Shown: piece by piece, positions 17,168 to 25,935 of the stretch
How the letters are laid out: each line of letters opens with the position of its first letter
Position numbering within the stretch: position 1 is the first letter of the stretch
Source of the DNA: Bacteroidota bacterium
GTDB lineage: Bacteria > Bacteroidota > Bacteroidia > AKYH767-A > 2013-40CM-41-45
Direction: 5' to 3'
Assembly: GCA_016720935.1 (NCBI GenBank)
Contig: JADKJP010000007.1
Location: 124,001-188,000, forward strand
DNA length: 64,000 nt
Translations under genes and position numbers: made by a program
Notes under the pieces: generated by a model
The model's input: the letters and a program-made list of their open reading frames with translations, nothing else
Told to the model about the DNA's origin: nothing
The model's database searches: none

Positions 17168-18637
17168 TTAACGATGGTAGTTCGGTGCTTCCTTGGTAAT
17201 CGCCACATCGTGAGGATGACTTTCCTGAACACCGGCAGCGGTAATACGGATAAAATTGGCTTTCTGGAGTTCATCAATATTTTTCGCTCCACAATAACCC
17301 ATACTTGCCCGCAAGCCGCCAACCAATTGATAAAGCTCCTCTCCCACCTGTCCTTTGTACGGAACCCGGCCGACAATTCCTTCCGGTACGAGTTTCTTTA
17401 CATCATCCGTTTGAGCCTGGAAATACCTGTCCTTGGAACCTTCACGCATCGCTTCAATGGAACCCATTCCCCGGTAGCCTTTGAATTTTCTTCCTTCGTA
17501 AATGATGGTTTCACCCGGACTTTCTTCGGTACCTGCGAGTAAAGATCCCAACATGACGGTATCCGCGCCGGCAGCAATGGCTTTGGCGATGTCTCCGCTG
17601 AAACGAATTCCACCATCTGCGATCACACACACGTCAGTATCTTTCAGTGCTTCCGCGACCTGGTAAATGGCTGTAAACTGAGGAACACCGATTCCGGCAA
17701 TGACTCTTGTAGTACAGATCGAACCCGGACCAATACCAACTTTCACAGCATCGGCTCCGGCCTTAGCGAGATATCGTGCTGCATCAGCAGTGGCAATATT
17801 TCCAACGATGACCTGGAGTTTTGGAAAAGCTTTCTTTATTTGTTTCAGAGTATCGACAACACCTTTGGAATGTCCGTGGGCAGTATCAATAGTAATTACA
17901 TCCACTCCGGCTTCAACCAGTGCGCGGGCACGGTCAACAGCATCTTTGGTGACACCGATGGCAGCTCCAACACGCAAGCGACCAAATTCATCTTTACAGG
18001 CATTCGGACGTGATTTAACTTTCAGAATATCCTTATAAGTAATCAGGCCAATCAATTTTCCTTTTTTATCAATTACAGGAAGCTTCTCAATTTTGTATTG
18101 CTGCAAAATAGCTTCCGCTTCCTTCAGATCCTTTACACCGGTGGTGGTGATCAGGTTGTCCTTGGTCATTATTTTTGAAACAGGCAGACTGAGATCTTTT
18201 ACAAAACGCAAATCCCTGTTGGTACAAATCCCGACGAGGATATTGTTTTTATCCAAAACCGGAATCCCTCCAATTTTGTATTCCTTCATCAGCTCCATTG
18301 CCTCGCGAACAAGCGCATCCGCGTGAAGCGTGACGGGATTACTGATCATCCCGCTTTCACTGCGTTTTACCTTTCTTACTTCAGCAGCCTGTTGATCAAT
18401 CGTCATGTTCTTGTGCAACATTCCAATGCCACCTTCCTGAGCAATAGCAATAGCCATTTCAGATTCGGTGACCGTATCCATCGCGGCTGAAAGAATAGGA
18501 ATGTTCAGACGAATTTTCTTCGTCAGGTAAGAACCAACGTTCGTTTCGTTCGGAAGTACTTCCGAATACGCAGGAACAATCAGTACATCATCGTAGGTAA
18601 GGGCATCGCCGAGAAATCGGCCTTGAGCAACTTTCAT
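17168..18637 (-). CDS. guaB: Inosine-5'-monophosphate dehydrogenase
   Basis: From ATG at 18637 (MKVAQGRFLGDALTYDDV) the enzyme is 489 residues, typical for the family. It oxidises IMP to XMP with NAD+, the committed step of GMP synthesis. The TIM barrel is interrupted by two CBS domains (about 90-205). The catalytic cysteine is C308 in 'GIGPGSICTTR', the flap follows with 'YRGMGSIEAM', and the glycine-rich phosphate site is 'VIADGGIRFSGD'. A longer frame opens at 18670, but that codon falls inside the TACCTTTG promoter element (18668-18675), so the shorter start is preferred. It stands alone between the parvulin gene and an exported protein. Confidence 0.97.
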   Translation of the reverse strand: MKVAQGRFLGDALTYDDVLIVPAYSEVLPNETNVGSYLTKKIRLNIPILSAAMDTVTESEMAIAIAQEGGIGMLHKNMTIDQQAAEVRKVKRSESGMISNPVTLHADALVREAMELMKEYKIGGIPVLDKNNILVGICTNRDLRFVKDLSLPVSKIMTKDNLITTTGVKDLKEAEAILQQYKIEKLPVIDKKGKLIGLITYKDILKVKSRPNACKDEFGRLRVGAAIGVTKDAVDRARALVEAGVDVITIDTAHGHSKGVVDTLKQIKKAFPKLQVIVGNIATADAARYLAKAGADAVKVGIGPGSICTTRVIAGIGVPQFTAIYQVAEALKDTDVCVIADGGIRFSGDIAKAIAAGADTVMLGSLLAGTEESPGETIIYEGRKFKGYRGMGSIEAMREGSKDRYFQAQTDDVKKLVPEGIVGRVPYKGQVGEELYQLVGGLRASMGYCGAKNIDELQKANFIRITAAGVQESHPHDVAITKEAPNYHR

Positions 18638-18667
18638 AGTGCAGACAGGGATAAAAAAAGTTGCACG

Positions 18668-18675
18668 CAAAGGTA
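18668..18675 (-). promoter_or_regulatory. -7 promoter element TACCTTTG for guaB
   Basis: Exact TAnnTTTG, 30 bases upstream of the chosen guaB start. It overlaps the alternative upstream start codon, which helps reject that start. Confidence 0.65.
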
Positions 18676-18829
18676 AAAAAATAAGTGGAGGATTTGGTTG
18701 AAATGAATGCGGAAAGCAATTATTTCTCCGAATTCTTCATCAAAAATTGCGAAAAATTGAGGGCATTAAAACATGTTCGCTAGACCAAAAGACTCAAGCC
18801 TGATTTTGAACAACATACAGGCACATGAA

Positions 18830-20869
18830 TTATCGAATGAGTGTCACTGCTCCTACTTTCCGGATTTCAGAACCATCCACTTTCTTCGCTTTAATCTGGT
18901 AGATATACACACCTTCGGGTGCCTGAGCCTGATGTGTTGATCCATCCCACCGTGCATGGGGATTGTCGGTAGAATAAATATTTTCTCCCCAACGATTAAA
19001 GATATCAAACGAATACTCCTTTGTATCCACAAAGCCATTGAAAGGACCGAAAGATTCGTTCAAATTGCCACCGGGATGAAATGCATTCGGTATAAAAATC
19101 ACTGGCTCCTGCCGCAGGCAAATTTCATTTGACAAACTGGAGTCAAGAAAGAAATAAGGATTACCCTGAGATTCTATTGCCTGGATGGTATAACAGAATT
19201 CACCATCGCTGTAAAAATCATCAATTACAGTATCTGTAAGCATCAATAAATTTCCATTGGAAATTGTAGCAATCGGAACCGGATCACGGAAACCATTGAC
19301 GGTTCTGTACACATTGTAATAATCAACACCTGTCGGCCACTCATTGTAAAGATCCCAGGCAAGTGTATTGGTATAATCAGGATTGGAAAAACCGGTAAGT
19401 AGAATCGATTTACTGATTTGAGAATCATAAACTCTCAAACCGCAGGAATCAATGGTAGAGATTTTGTAATAATATGCCTGAACCGCAGGATCAACACCAA
19501 AATCAGAAATAGAAATGTAAGCAGAACCAGTTGCAGTCAATGATGCGATGGAAACAAATGGTCCGGTTGGTGACCCGGAGCGAAGCAGTTCATAACCTGT
19601 CACAGCAGCGGCAGCATCCACATAGGCATCCACTTTTATGGAATTCGGACCTGTTACTGTAACGCGACGTATATATGAAAAAGTTGGTGGTGGCGGGAAA
19701 ACAGGAACAAGACATACTTTGTTAGATGTAGATGACCTTGGTCCACCGGAATCAATTGCACGGATCCGATAGCAAAAATTTGATCCGGAAATCAGAGTGG
19801 TATCTCTGAAAGAAGTTGTTGAACTTGTCCCTGCAAGCGACTCCGCTCCTCCATTGACACTTACCCAAATTTCATAGGTTGGCGCAGTGCTCCAGAAGCT
19901 GTAAGGCGTCCAGGATAAATTGATCGCGTGCGTACACAATTCAAAATTCGCCCGTGCAAAAATGGTGGAATGAGGTAGACTTTGAGCGCTCTGATTCGCA
20001 CAACTGTCCAGAGCAACAACTTCGATGGTCTGCAATTCGGTTGTCGCGGGAATGACACTGCTATACGATGTACTATTGATTCCGGCAACCAAAGCAATAG
20101 GTTGAAAGTTTCCAGTCTGATCCTTGTATTGAACCTGGTAAAATGAAAGGTCGGATGGAGTTCCCACCAACCATGCGACGACAACATTTCCATTTGCATC
20201 CACACTCACCGAATCAATTGTGGGAATATTGGGAGGTGTTTTGTCTTCAAATATATCACCATCGAAATTGGATATTGATTTGCATCCGCTCGAATCAGTC
20301 ACTTCAATTTTATACTTCACCGTATCACGACAAATGTAAATCTCATCGGTATAAGTCATTGGTACAGTTGCAGTGTATGCATTAACCGAATCAATCAGTG
20401 TGAAGATTCCGGCGGGATATTCCCGATAGATTTTATAATACACGTAGTTGCTGGAGATGGGCGGTGTGTGCGTCGGGTTCCATACCAGATTCGCAAAACC
20501 ATTGTTTGGTGTCACATTCAGGTAAATTGCCTGAACTGTATCCGTGTATTGATCCGGATCGCCATTGTTGCTTTTAAATACTACATAATAGTAAGCCAGA
20601 TTGGTTGTTGCAGCGGCGGCATTGTCGATCGATTGGGTATTGTTAAAAATGAAGATGCTGTCGCTCAATGAAAATGGTCCGGAAGCGACCGTTGAATGAT
20701 AGACGTAATATTTCTGAAAAAAAGCCCCTTGCAAGCCGTTTTTATCCCAACTGACTGTTGCTGCGCCGCTTGCGTCAACAGAAATGCAGCGAATATTGAA
20801 GGCTTGTGAATCCATTGCCATGGAATTCAGCAATACGATCAGCAATACAAAAAATGGAAGTTGACGCAT
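18830..20869 (-). CDS. Exported FN3-like repeat protein with T9SS type B (gliding-motility-associated) C-terminal domain
   Basis: From ATG at 20869 (MRQLPFFVLLIVLLNSMAM) the protein has 679 residues and a normal signal peptide; the longer frame from 20917 would add 16 basic residues in front of it. The body is a series of about five fibronectin-III-like beta domains, each with 'V.W......YY.VY(R).....GPF' type sequence (for example 'YYVYHSTVASGPFSLSD' and 'YYKIYREYPAGIFTLID'). The end, from 'IFIPNAFHPGGNLNESFGPF' through 'FDIFNRWGENIYSTDNPHARWDG' to 'GAVTLIR', is the type B sorting domain. It is likely a cell-surface or matrix protein; binding partner unknown. TAAATTTA at 20887-20894 may be its -7 element. 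Confidence 0.88.
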   Translation of the reverse strand: MRQLPFFVLLIVLLNSMAMDSQAFNIRCISVDASGAATVSWDKNGLQGAFFQKYYVYHSTVASGPFSLSDSIFIFNNTQSIDNAAAATTNLAYYYVVFKSNNGDPDQYTDTVQAIYLNVTPNNGFANLVWNPTHTPPISSNYVYYKIYREYPAGIFTLIDSVNAYTATVPMTYTDEIYICRDTVKYKIEVTDSSGCKSISNFDGDIFEDKTPPNIPTIDSVSVDANGNVVVAWLVGTPSDLSFYQVQYKDQTGNFQPIALVAGINSTSYSSVIPATTELQTIEVVALDSCANQSAQSLPHSTIFARANFELCTHAINLSWTPYSFWSTAPTYEIWVSVNGGAESLAGTSSTTSFRDTTLISGSNFCYRIRAIDSGGPRSSTSNKVCLVPVFPPPPTFSYIRRVTVTGPNSIKVDAYVDAAAAVTGYELLRSGSPTGPFVSIASLTATGSAYISISDFGVDPAVQAYYYKISTIDSCGLRVYDSQISKSILLTGFSNPDYTNTLAWDLYNEWPTGVDYYNVYRTVNGFRDPVPIATISNGNLLMLTDTVIDDFYSDGEFCYTIQAIESQGNPYFFLDSSLSNEICLRQEPVIFIPNAFHPGGNLNESFGPFNGFVDTKEYSFDIFNRWGENIYSTDNPHARWDGSTHQAQAPEGVYIYQIKAKKVDGSEIRKVGAVTLIR

Positions 20870-20917
20870 CCGGACGAAATAGCGCCTAAATTTACGCTTT
20901 CCCCTTGAGTGAGGCAA

Positions 20918-22213
20918 TTATTTCCGTCCGACTACCAATTCGTAAAACATGCTGGAATCAAGGTATTTATTGGCCAAAGCCTTGATTTCTTCCGGCTGAA
21001 TGGTACGGACTTTCTCCAGATACTTCTGGTAATAATCATAACCCAGACCGTGCAAATGAAGCGAACGGAATCGATCCGCCAGGTGAAAAGCGCTTTCGAT
21101 ACCTTTTATAAATGTACCACGCATGTAATTGCGTACCATTTCGAGTTCTTCCTCATCTACCAATTCAGTCTTGAGGAGGTCTATTTCCTTGTAAATTTCT
21201 GTCAACGCCGGAATCGTAACATCAGCACCCACTTCGGTAGAAATAAAGAAATACCCTTCCTGTTTCATCGAAACAAGTGCGGAGCCAATTCCATAGGTAT
21301 ATCCTTTGTCTTCACGAATATTGGACATAAGACGGGAACCAAAATATCCACCAAGAACGGTATTGAGAACTGCCATCCCCGGATAATCCGGATGGTTACG
21401 ATTGAACAGTCTTCTACCGATCCGAATCGCGCTTTGAACAGCTCCTTCTTTGGCAATAAATTGTTTTTTATCGCCGGTATAATTCATTTCCGCGACAGCA
21501 AAAGGTGTTGCCTGAGCGCCTGACCAGTTTTTATCTCCGAAAAATTTATTCAGCAATGACAATGTCCCCTCGCCTATCATTCCGGACACAATAATCACAC
21601 AATGATTACTCAGGTATTGCTGTTTGTGATAAGTCTGCAGAACTGATCTGTTGAGTTTATCAAAATCTGTTGGCTCCACATAAAATCCATATGGATGTTT
21701 ATTTCCGAAAAGAATTTCATTGAATTTTCTTCGGGCCAGTGAACCGACTTTCTCATTTTCTACAATGAGACGCTGCTTGTTATTTTGTTTGTAAACACCG
21801 AGTTCAGATTCGGGGAAAACCGCATCAGTAATCATTTCCCGCAAATAAGGCAAGGTTGATTCAAGATGCTTGTTTAATGTATACAAGTTAACGGTGCAAT
21901 AATCCGCGTTCTCTTCTGTCTCGTAAAAAGCGCCATAATAATCCACACCATCCGCGAGTTGCTGTGCATTGTGTTTTGAAGTGCCCTCACCCAACATGCG
22001 GTTGGTAGCGGAATGCAGCAAGCCATTGGTTGGGTCAAAGGTTCTGTTCAGGAAAAGCAGTTCCACTTTTACAAGATCCTGAAAACCTGAATTTATATAA
22101 TACACCGGGACACCATTGTCCAGTTTGTAGGGTTTTGCTTCCTGTATATCAACGGCACCTATTTCGATAAGTTCCGGTTGTGATTTTCTATCGGGAGAAT
22201 TCTTCATGCTCAT
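20918..22213 (-). CDS. M16 family peptidase subunit, zinc motif missing
   Basis: A 431-residue M16-fold protein. The 'SATNRMLGEGTSKHNAQQLADGVDYYGAFYE' region aligns with the active-site helix of M16 peptidases but has no HxxEH, so it should not bind catalytic zinc. The C-terminal half keeps the family features 'AEMNYTGDKKQFIAKEGAVQSAIRIGR', 'VLNTVLGGYFGSRLMSNIREDKGYTYGIGS' (the substrate-binding R/Y motif). In bacterial M16B heterodimers one subunit carries zinc and the other supplies this R/Y pair; with the upstream gene 13 bp away carrying HLFEH, the two very probably form such a dimer. No signal peptide is evident, so it is probably cytoplasmic. Confidence 0.92.
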   Translation of the reverse strand: MSMKNSPDRKSQPELIEIGAVDIQEAKPYKLDNGVPVYYINSGFQDLVKVELLFLNRTFDPTNGLLHSATNRMLGEGTSKHNAQQLADGVDYYGAFYETEENADYCTVNLYTLNKHLESTLPYLREMITDAVFPESELGVYKQNNKQRLIVENEKVGSLARRKFNEILFGNKHPYGFYVEPTDFDKLNRSVLQTYHKQQYLSNHCVIIVSGMIGEGTLSLLNKFFGDKNWSGAQATPFAVAEMNYTGDKKQFIAKEGAVQSAIRIGRRLFNRNHPDYPGMAVLNTVLGGYFGSRLMSNIREDKGYTYGIGSALVSMKQEGYFFISTEVGADVTIPALTEIYKEIDLLKTELVDEEELEMVRNYMRGTFIKGIESAFHLADRFRSLHLHGLGYDYYQKYLEKVRTIQPEEIKALANKYLDSSMFYELVVGRK

Positions 22214-22226
22214 AAATTGGAGAGGA

Positions 22227-23468
22227 TTATTTTTTCTTTGCCAGATAATATAAGGTCGAACAATTTTCTTCCCTGAATATTTCCTGAGCTTGTTTGAGAA
22301 TATCTTCCCGGGTAACCTTCTGGTATAATTTTATTTCTGTGTTCACAAGATTAACATCACCCATGTATTCAGCAAAAGCCAGATTGAGGGAACGGCTGGA
22401 AAGATCCATTTCTGAAAATTCAATTGTGGATTCTACTTTGTTCTGCACTTTTTGCAACTCATCCACTGAGACCAATTCTGTAATAATCTTATTTATTTCC
22501 TCCTGAATGGCTGCTTCTGCTTCCTTCATGGTTACACCTTTTACCAATTTGCCCTCGATCACGAGCAGGCTCTTGTCAAAGTCGGCTGTTTGATAAGCGT
22601 TGATTTCAGTAAATAGTTTTTTCTGCTTGAGCAGTGAATTGTAAAGTCGGGATGATTTTCCTCTGCTCAATATATCCGTGAGCAAATCGACCGCATAAAA
22701 TTCAGGATCCAAACGCGAGCAGGAATGATAGGCTTTGTAAATAGAATCGAATGGAATGTCACGTTCCACGGTGAGTGAACGGGCTTCTGTTTGTGGTGGT
22801 TCCGCGGGATAAGGCGTGCGCGGACTGATATTTCGTTTGATCTCTCCGAACCATTTTTCCGCCAGTTCAAAAACTTTTTCCGCCTTAATATTTCCTGAGA
22901 CCGTCATGATGGCGTTGTCAGGACAGTAATAGCGAAAGAAGAAACCTTTCACATCCTCCATGGTCGCATTTTCGATATGCGAAATTTCTTTACCGATAGT
23001 TGCCCATTGATAAGGATGTACTTTATAAGCAAGCGGGCGAAGCAAGAGCCAGACATCTCCATATGGCTGGTTGAGATAGCGTTGTTTAAATTCCTCGATC
23101 ACCACGCTTCTTTGCACTTCCAGACTTTTTTCTGTGAAAGCAAGGCTTAGCATACGATCACTTTCAAGCCAGAAAGCAGTTTCGATATTTGTGGCAGGAA
23201 GGGTTTCGTAATAATTGGTGATGTCGTTATTGGTAAATGCGTTGTTATCACCACCGGCGACCTGTAATGGTCCGTCAAAATCCGGGATGTTGACAGAGCC
23301 ACCGAACATCAGGTGTTCGAACAAATGCGCGAAACCTGTTCGGGAAGAATCTTCATCCCTTGCTCCTACTTTGTAGAGAATATTTACGTTGACCAATGGA
23401 GTGGCATTGTCTTCATGGACAATTACCTTCAGTCCGTTGCTGAGTGTGTGCGATTTAAACTGGATCAT
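22227..23468 (-). CDS. M16 family zinc metallopeptidase, catalytic subunit
   Basis: A 413-residue M16 peptidase. The inverted zinc motif is H48-L-F-E51-H52 in 'GFAHLFEHLMFGG', and the distal glutamates lie in 'VQRSVVIEEFKQRY' (about 125-140). It lacks an obvious signal peptide. It begins the two-gene unit with the zinc-less M16 protein 13 bp downstream, matching the known arrangement in which an active and an inactive M16B subunit associate to degrade peptides. A one-mismatch -7 element, TACCTTCG (23491-23498), lies 23 bases upstream of the start. Confidence 0.95.
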   Translation of the reverse strand: MIQFKSHTLSNGLKVIVHEDNATPLVNVNILYKVGARDEDSSRTGFAHLFEHLMFGGSVNIPDFDGPLQVAGGDNNAFTNNDITNYYETLPATNIETAFWLESDRMLSLAFTEKSLEVQRSVVIEEFKQRYLNQPYGDVWLLLRPLAYKVHPYQWATIGKEISHIENATMEDVKGFFFRYYCPDNAIMTVSGNIKAEKVFELAEKWFGEIKRNISPRTPYPAEPPQTEARSLTVERDIPFDSIYKAYHSCSRLDPEFYAVDLLTDILSRGKSSRLYNSLLKQKKLFTEINAYQTADFDKSLLVIEGKLVKGVTMKEAEAAIQEEINKIITELVSVDELQKVQNKVESTIEFSEMDLSSRSLNLAFAEYMGDVNLVNTEIKLYQKVTREDILKQAQEIFREENCSTLYYLAKKK

Positions 23469-23490
23469 ATAGAATTGGAAAGATCTTCAG

Positions 23491-23498
23491 CGAAGGTA
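23491..23498 (-). promoter_or_regulatory. Probable -7 element TACCTTCG for the M16 pair
   Basis: Matches TAnnTTTG at all but one position, 23 bases before the start at 23468. Confidence 0.45.
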
Positions 23499-23665
23499 AG
23501 AGATATATTCGTTTATGAATTAAATTAAAGATTCGTTTATGAACACTGAAATCGTTAAATAATATGCAACTGTTCTCAATAATTCAAATGCATGTAAAAT
23601 AAATTTTGACTATGACAATTGATGTGTCAGATGTCAGTCATATTGAAGAATAGGAACATCATAGA

Positions 23666-24619
23666 TTAATCCACTTCAAGAGAAACAACTTTCTTCCTCG
23701 CTTCAAGGAATTCGTTCCATACTTCTTTCACAATTTCCTTTGCCGGTTTAATCTCACGTATGAAAGCTGAGATCTGTCCGATTTCAAGTTCGCCTTCTTC
23801 CATATCTCCTTCGAACATCCCTTTTTTTGCACGCGCTCGTCCGAGCAATGTCTTGAGTTCTTCCACAGATGCGCCGCGTAATTCAGCAGCTTCAACTTCT
23901 TCTGCAAATTTATTTTTAATCAATCGAACCGGAGTGAGTTGCTTCAGCGAAAGTCGTGTATCACCTTCTTGTGATGAAATTAATTTTTGCTTAAAATTCT
24001 GGTGAGCAGACGATTCCTCAGAAGCTACAAATCGGGTTCCCATTTGAACACCTTCCGCGCCAAGTGCAAACGCGGCAAGCATGGTTGTTCCGTCACCAAT
24101 TCCTCCGGCTGCAATCAGAGGAAGCTTTGTGACTTTACGAATCATAGGAATCAAAACCAGAGTTGTTGTTTCTTCTCTACCATTGTGTCCGCCGGCTTCG
24201 AATCCTTCCGCGACAATGGCGTCCACTCCTGCTTCTTCCGCTTTGAGAGCGAACTTGGAATTCGCGATAACGTGAACAACTTTGATTCCTTTGGATTTCA
24301 ATTCTGCCGTCCAGGTTTTGGGATTACCTGCTGAAGTGAAAACAATTTTCACACCTTCTTCAGCAATGATTTGCATAATCTCCGGAATGTTGGGATACAA
24401 AAGCGGAACATTAACGGCAAAAGGTTTATTCGTTGCCGCCTTGCATTTTCGAACGTGCTCCCTGAAGATATCAGGATACATCGAACCGGCTCCGATTATT
24501 CCCAATCCACCCGCATTACTCACAGCAGATGCCAGTTCCCATCCACTGCACCATATCATACCTGCCTGAATTATAGGATATTCGATATCAAACAATTGCG
24601 TAATCCTGTTGTTTTTCAT
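23666..24619 (-). CDS. Nitronate monooxygenase / FabK-like FMN enzyme
   Basis: A 317-residue TIM-barrel flavoprotein of the 2-nitropropane dioxygenase family. Visible features are 'YPIIQAGMIWCSGWELASAVSNAGGLGIIGAG' at the N-terminus, the active-site histidine segment 'EGFEAGGHNGREE' (about 136-148), and the FMN phosphate loops 'LIAAGGIGDGTTM' and 'GAEGVQMGTRF'. The family contains nitronate monooxygenases and the enoyl-ACP reductase FabK, which the motifs alone do not separate; absence of fatty-acid synthesis genes nearby gives no support to FabK. It is a single gene, 197 bp from the M16 promoter side. Confidence 0.88.
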   Translation of the reverse strand: MKNNRITQLFDIEYPIIQAGMIWCSGWELASAVSNAGGLGIIGAGSMYPDIFREHVRKCKAATNKPFAVNVPLLYPNIPEIMQIIAEEGVKIVFTSAGNPKTWTAELKSKGIKVVHVIANSKFALKAEEAGVDAIVAEGFEAGGHNGREETTTLVLIPMIRKVTKLPLIAAGGIGDGTTMLAAFALGAEGVQMGTRFVASEESSAHQNFKQKLISSQEGDTRLSLKQLTPVRLIKNKFAEEVEAAELRGASVEELKTLLGRARAKKGMFEGDMEEGELEIGQISAFIREIKPAKEIVKEVWNEFLEARKKVVSLEVD

Positions 24620-24760
24620 AATGTTAATTTAATCCGGAAATTGTGGTCGCTGGTGACTCCAAAAGTAATACTTTTACGGCTTGACAGAATTTGAAACATG
24701 GTTTGAAATGATTTCGGTTTTTTAATCCGGGATCAGGGATGAAAGAACAAAAAATCTGAT

Positions 24761-25756
24761 ATGAAAGTAATTATTCCTGTCGCGGGAATCGGAAGTAAAT
24801 TAAGGCCACACACGCACACGCAACCAAAAGCACTGGTTCCTGTTGCCGGCAAACCGATTCTTTCGCACATCGTTGATAATCTCATTGAAGCCGGAATGCG
24901 GGAGTTCATTTTTATTGTGGGTTATCTCGGTGATAAAGTTGAAGAGTACATCAAAACAAGTTATCCCGGAATTGTAAAAACATTTATCGTTCAGGAACCA
25001 CGTGAAGGAACCGGACATGCTGTATGGCTTGCTCGTAAACATGTTTCTGAAACTGATGAAGTCATCATCGCACTCGGAGATACCATTTTTGATATTCAGT
25101 TGAGAGATGTCATCGGGCAACCGGAGTCTTCACTTGGTGTCAAAAAGGTGGATGATCCGCGGAACTTTGGTGTGGCTGAACTGGATGAACACGGTTACAT
25201 CAAACAAGTTGTTGAAAAACCTCCTATCCCAAAATCAAATCTTGCACTTGTCGGTATTTATAAAATAAAAGAAGGTCGGCAATTGATGGAGGCTTTGGAT
25301 AAAATGATTTCATCCGGACAAACCAGTCATGGCGAATATCACCTGACCGATGGAATCGCGATTCTTCTTTCCGAAGGCGCGAAGATGAAAACCTTTCCGG
25401 TGGAGAACTGGTACGATTGCGGAAATAAGGATAGTCTGCTCGAGACCAATGCAGTATTACTCAAGAAAAGCGCGAACGCTTCAAAAAAATATTCCTTCGA
25501 GAATACCATCATCATTCCACCTGTAAGTATCTCCGAACATTGTAAAATCAGCAATAGCATCATCGGACCTAACGTTTCGATTGGTGAGAACACGATTATT
25601 GACTATTCCATTCTCAAAGACGCGATTATTGGCTCATATTCAGAAATCAATAATGCGGTTTTGCATCACAGTGTCATCGGTAGTGATGCCTCACTTCATG
25701 GACAAAGCCAGTCGCTGAATTTAGGAGATAGTACGGAGATTGATTTTGGAACTTAA
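24761..25756 (+). CDS. Sugar-1-phosphate nucleotidyltransferase with left-handed beta-helix tail
   Basis: A 331-residue enzyme that activates a sugar-1-phosphate with an NTP. The nucleotide-binding start is 'MKVIIPVAGIGSKLRPHTHT' followed by 'QPKALVPVAGKPIL'; the family loop is usually GxGxRLRP, here with G-S-K-L. Further motifs are 'EPREGTGHAVW', 'ALGDTIFD' and 'VENWYDCGNKDSLLETN'. From about residue 250 there are hexapeptide repeats ('SISEHCKISNSIIGPNVSIG') of a left-handed beta-helix. It resembles RmlA/glucose-1-phosphate thymidylyltransferase long forms, but the sugar and nucleotide cannot be fixed. A heptamer array starts four bases after the stop and fills the gap to glyA. Confidence 0.9.
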   Translation: MKVIIPVAGIGSKLRPHTHTQPKALVPVAGKPILSHIVDNLIEAGMREFIFIVGYLGDKVEEYIKTSYPGIVKTFIVQEPREGTGHAVWLARKHVSETDEVIIALGDTIFDIQLRDVIGQPESSLGVKKVDDPRNFGVAELDEHGYIKQVVEKPPIPKSNLALVGIYKIKEGRQLMEALDKMISSGQTSHGEYHLTDGIAILLSEGAKMKTFPVENWYDCGNKDSLLETNAVLLKKSANASKKYSFENTIIIPPVSISEHCKISNSIIGPNVSIGENTIIDYSILKDAIIGSYSEINNAVLHHSVIGSDASLHGQSQSLNLGDSTEIDFGT

Positions 25757-25760
25757 TTAA

Positions 25761-25837
25761 TTGGTTGTTGGTTGTTGGTTGTTAGTTGTTAGTTGTTAGT
25801 TGTTAGTTGTTAGTTGTTAGTTGTTAGTTGTTAGTTG
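25761..25837. repeat. Heptamer array TTGGTTG x3 + TTAGTTG x8
   Basis: Eleven units in perfect register, beginning four bases after the stop of the nucleotidyltransferase gene. Confidence 0.97.
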
Positions 25838-25859
25838 AAATTTAGATTATAAAATAAAA

Positions 25860-25922
25860 CTAAAATCTAACATCTAAATTCTAAAATCTACAATCTAAAT
25901 TCTAACAACTAAAATCTAAATT
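25860..25922. repeat. Heptamer array of nine CTAnnnn units before glyA
   Basis: CTAAAAT, CTAACAT, CTAAATT, CTAAAAT, CTACAAT, CTAAATT, CTAACAA, CTAAAAT, CTAAATT. It has the opposite strand polarity to the array at 25761 and ends 13 bases before the glyA ATG. Confidence 0.95.
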
Positions 25923-25935
25923 CTAAAAAAGAAAC

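Noticed and set aside
20870..20917. Longer start for the T9SS type B protein
   Set aside because: It adds a basic stretch before a normal signal peptide and begins next to the stop of the upstream gene; ATG at 20869 fits a signal peptide better.
25761..25922. Diversity-generating retroelement or other reverse-transcriptase system explaining variable repeats
   Set aside because: No reverse transcriptase, template repeat or variable coding repeat was found; variation is intergenic.
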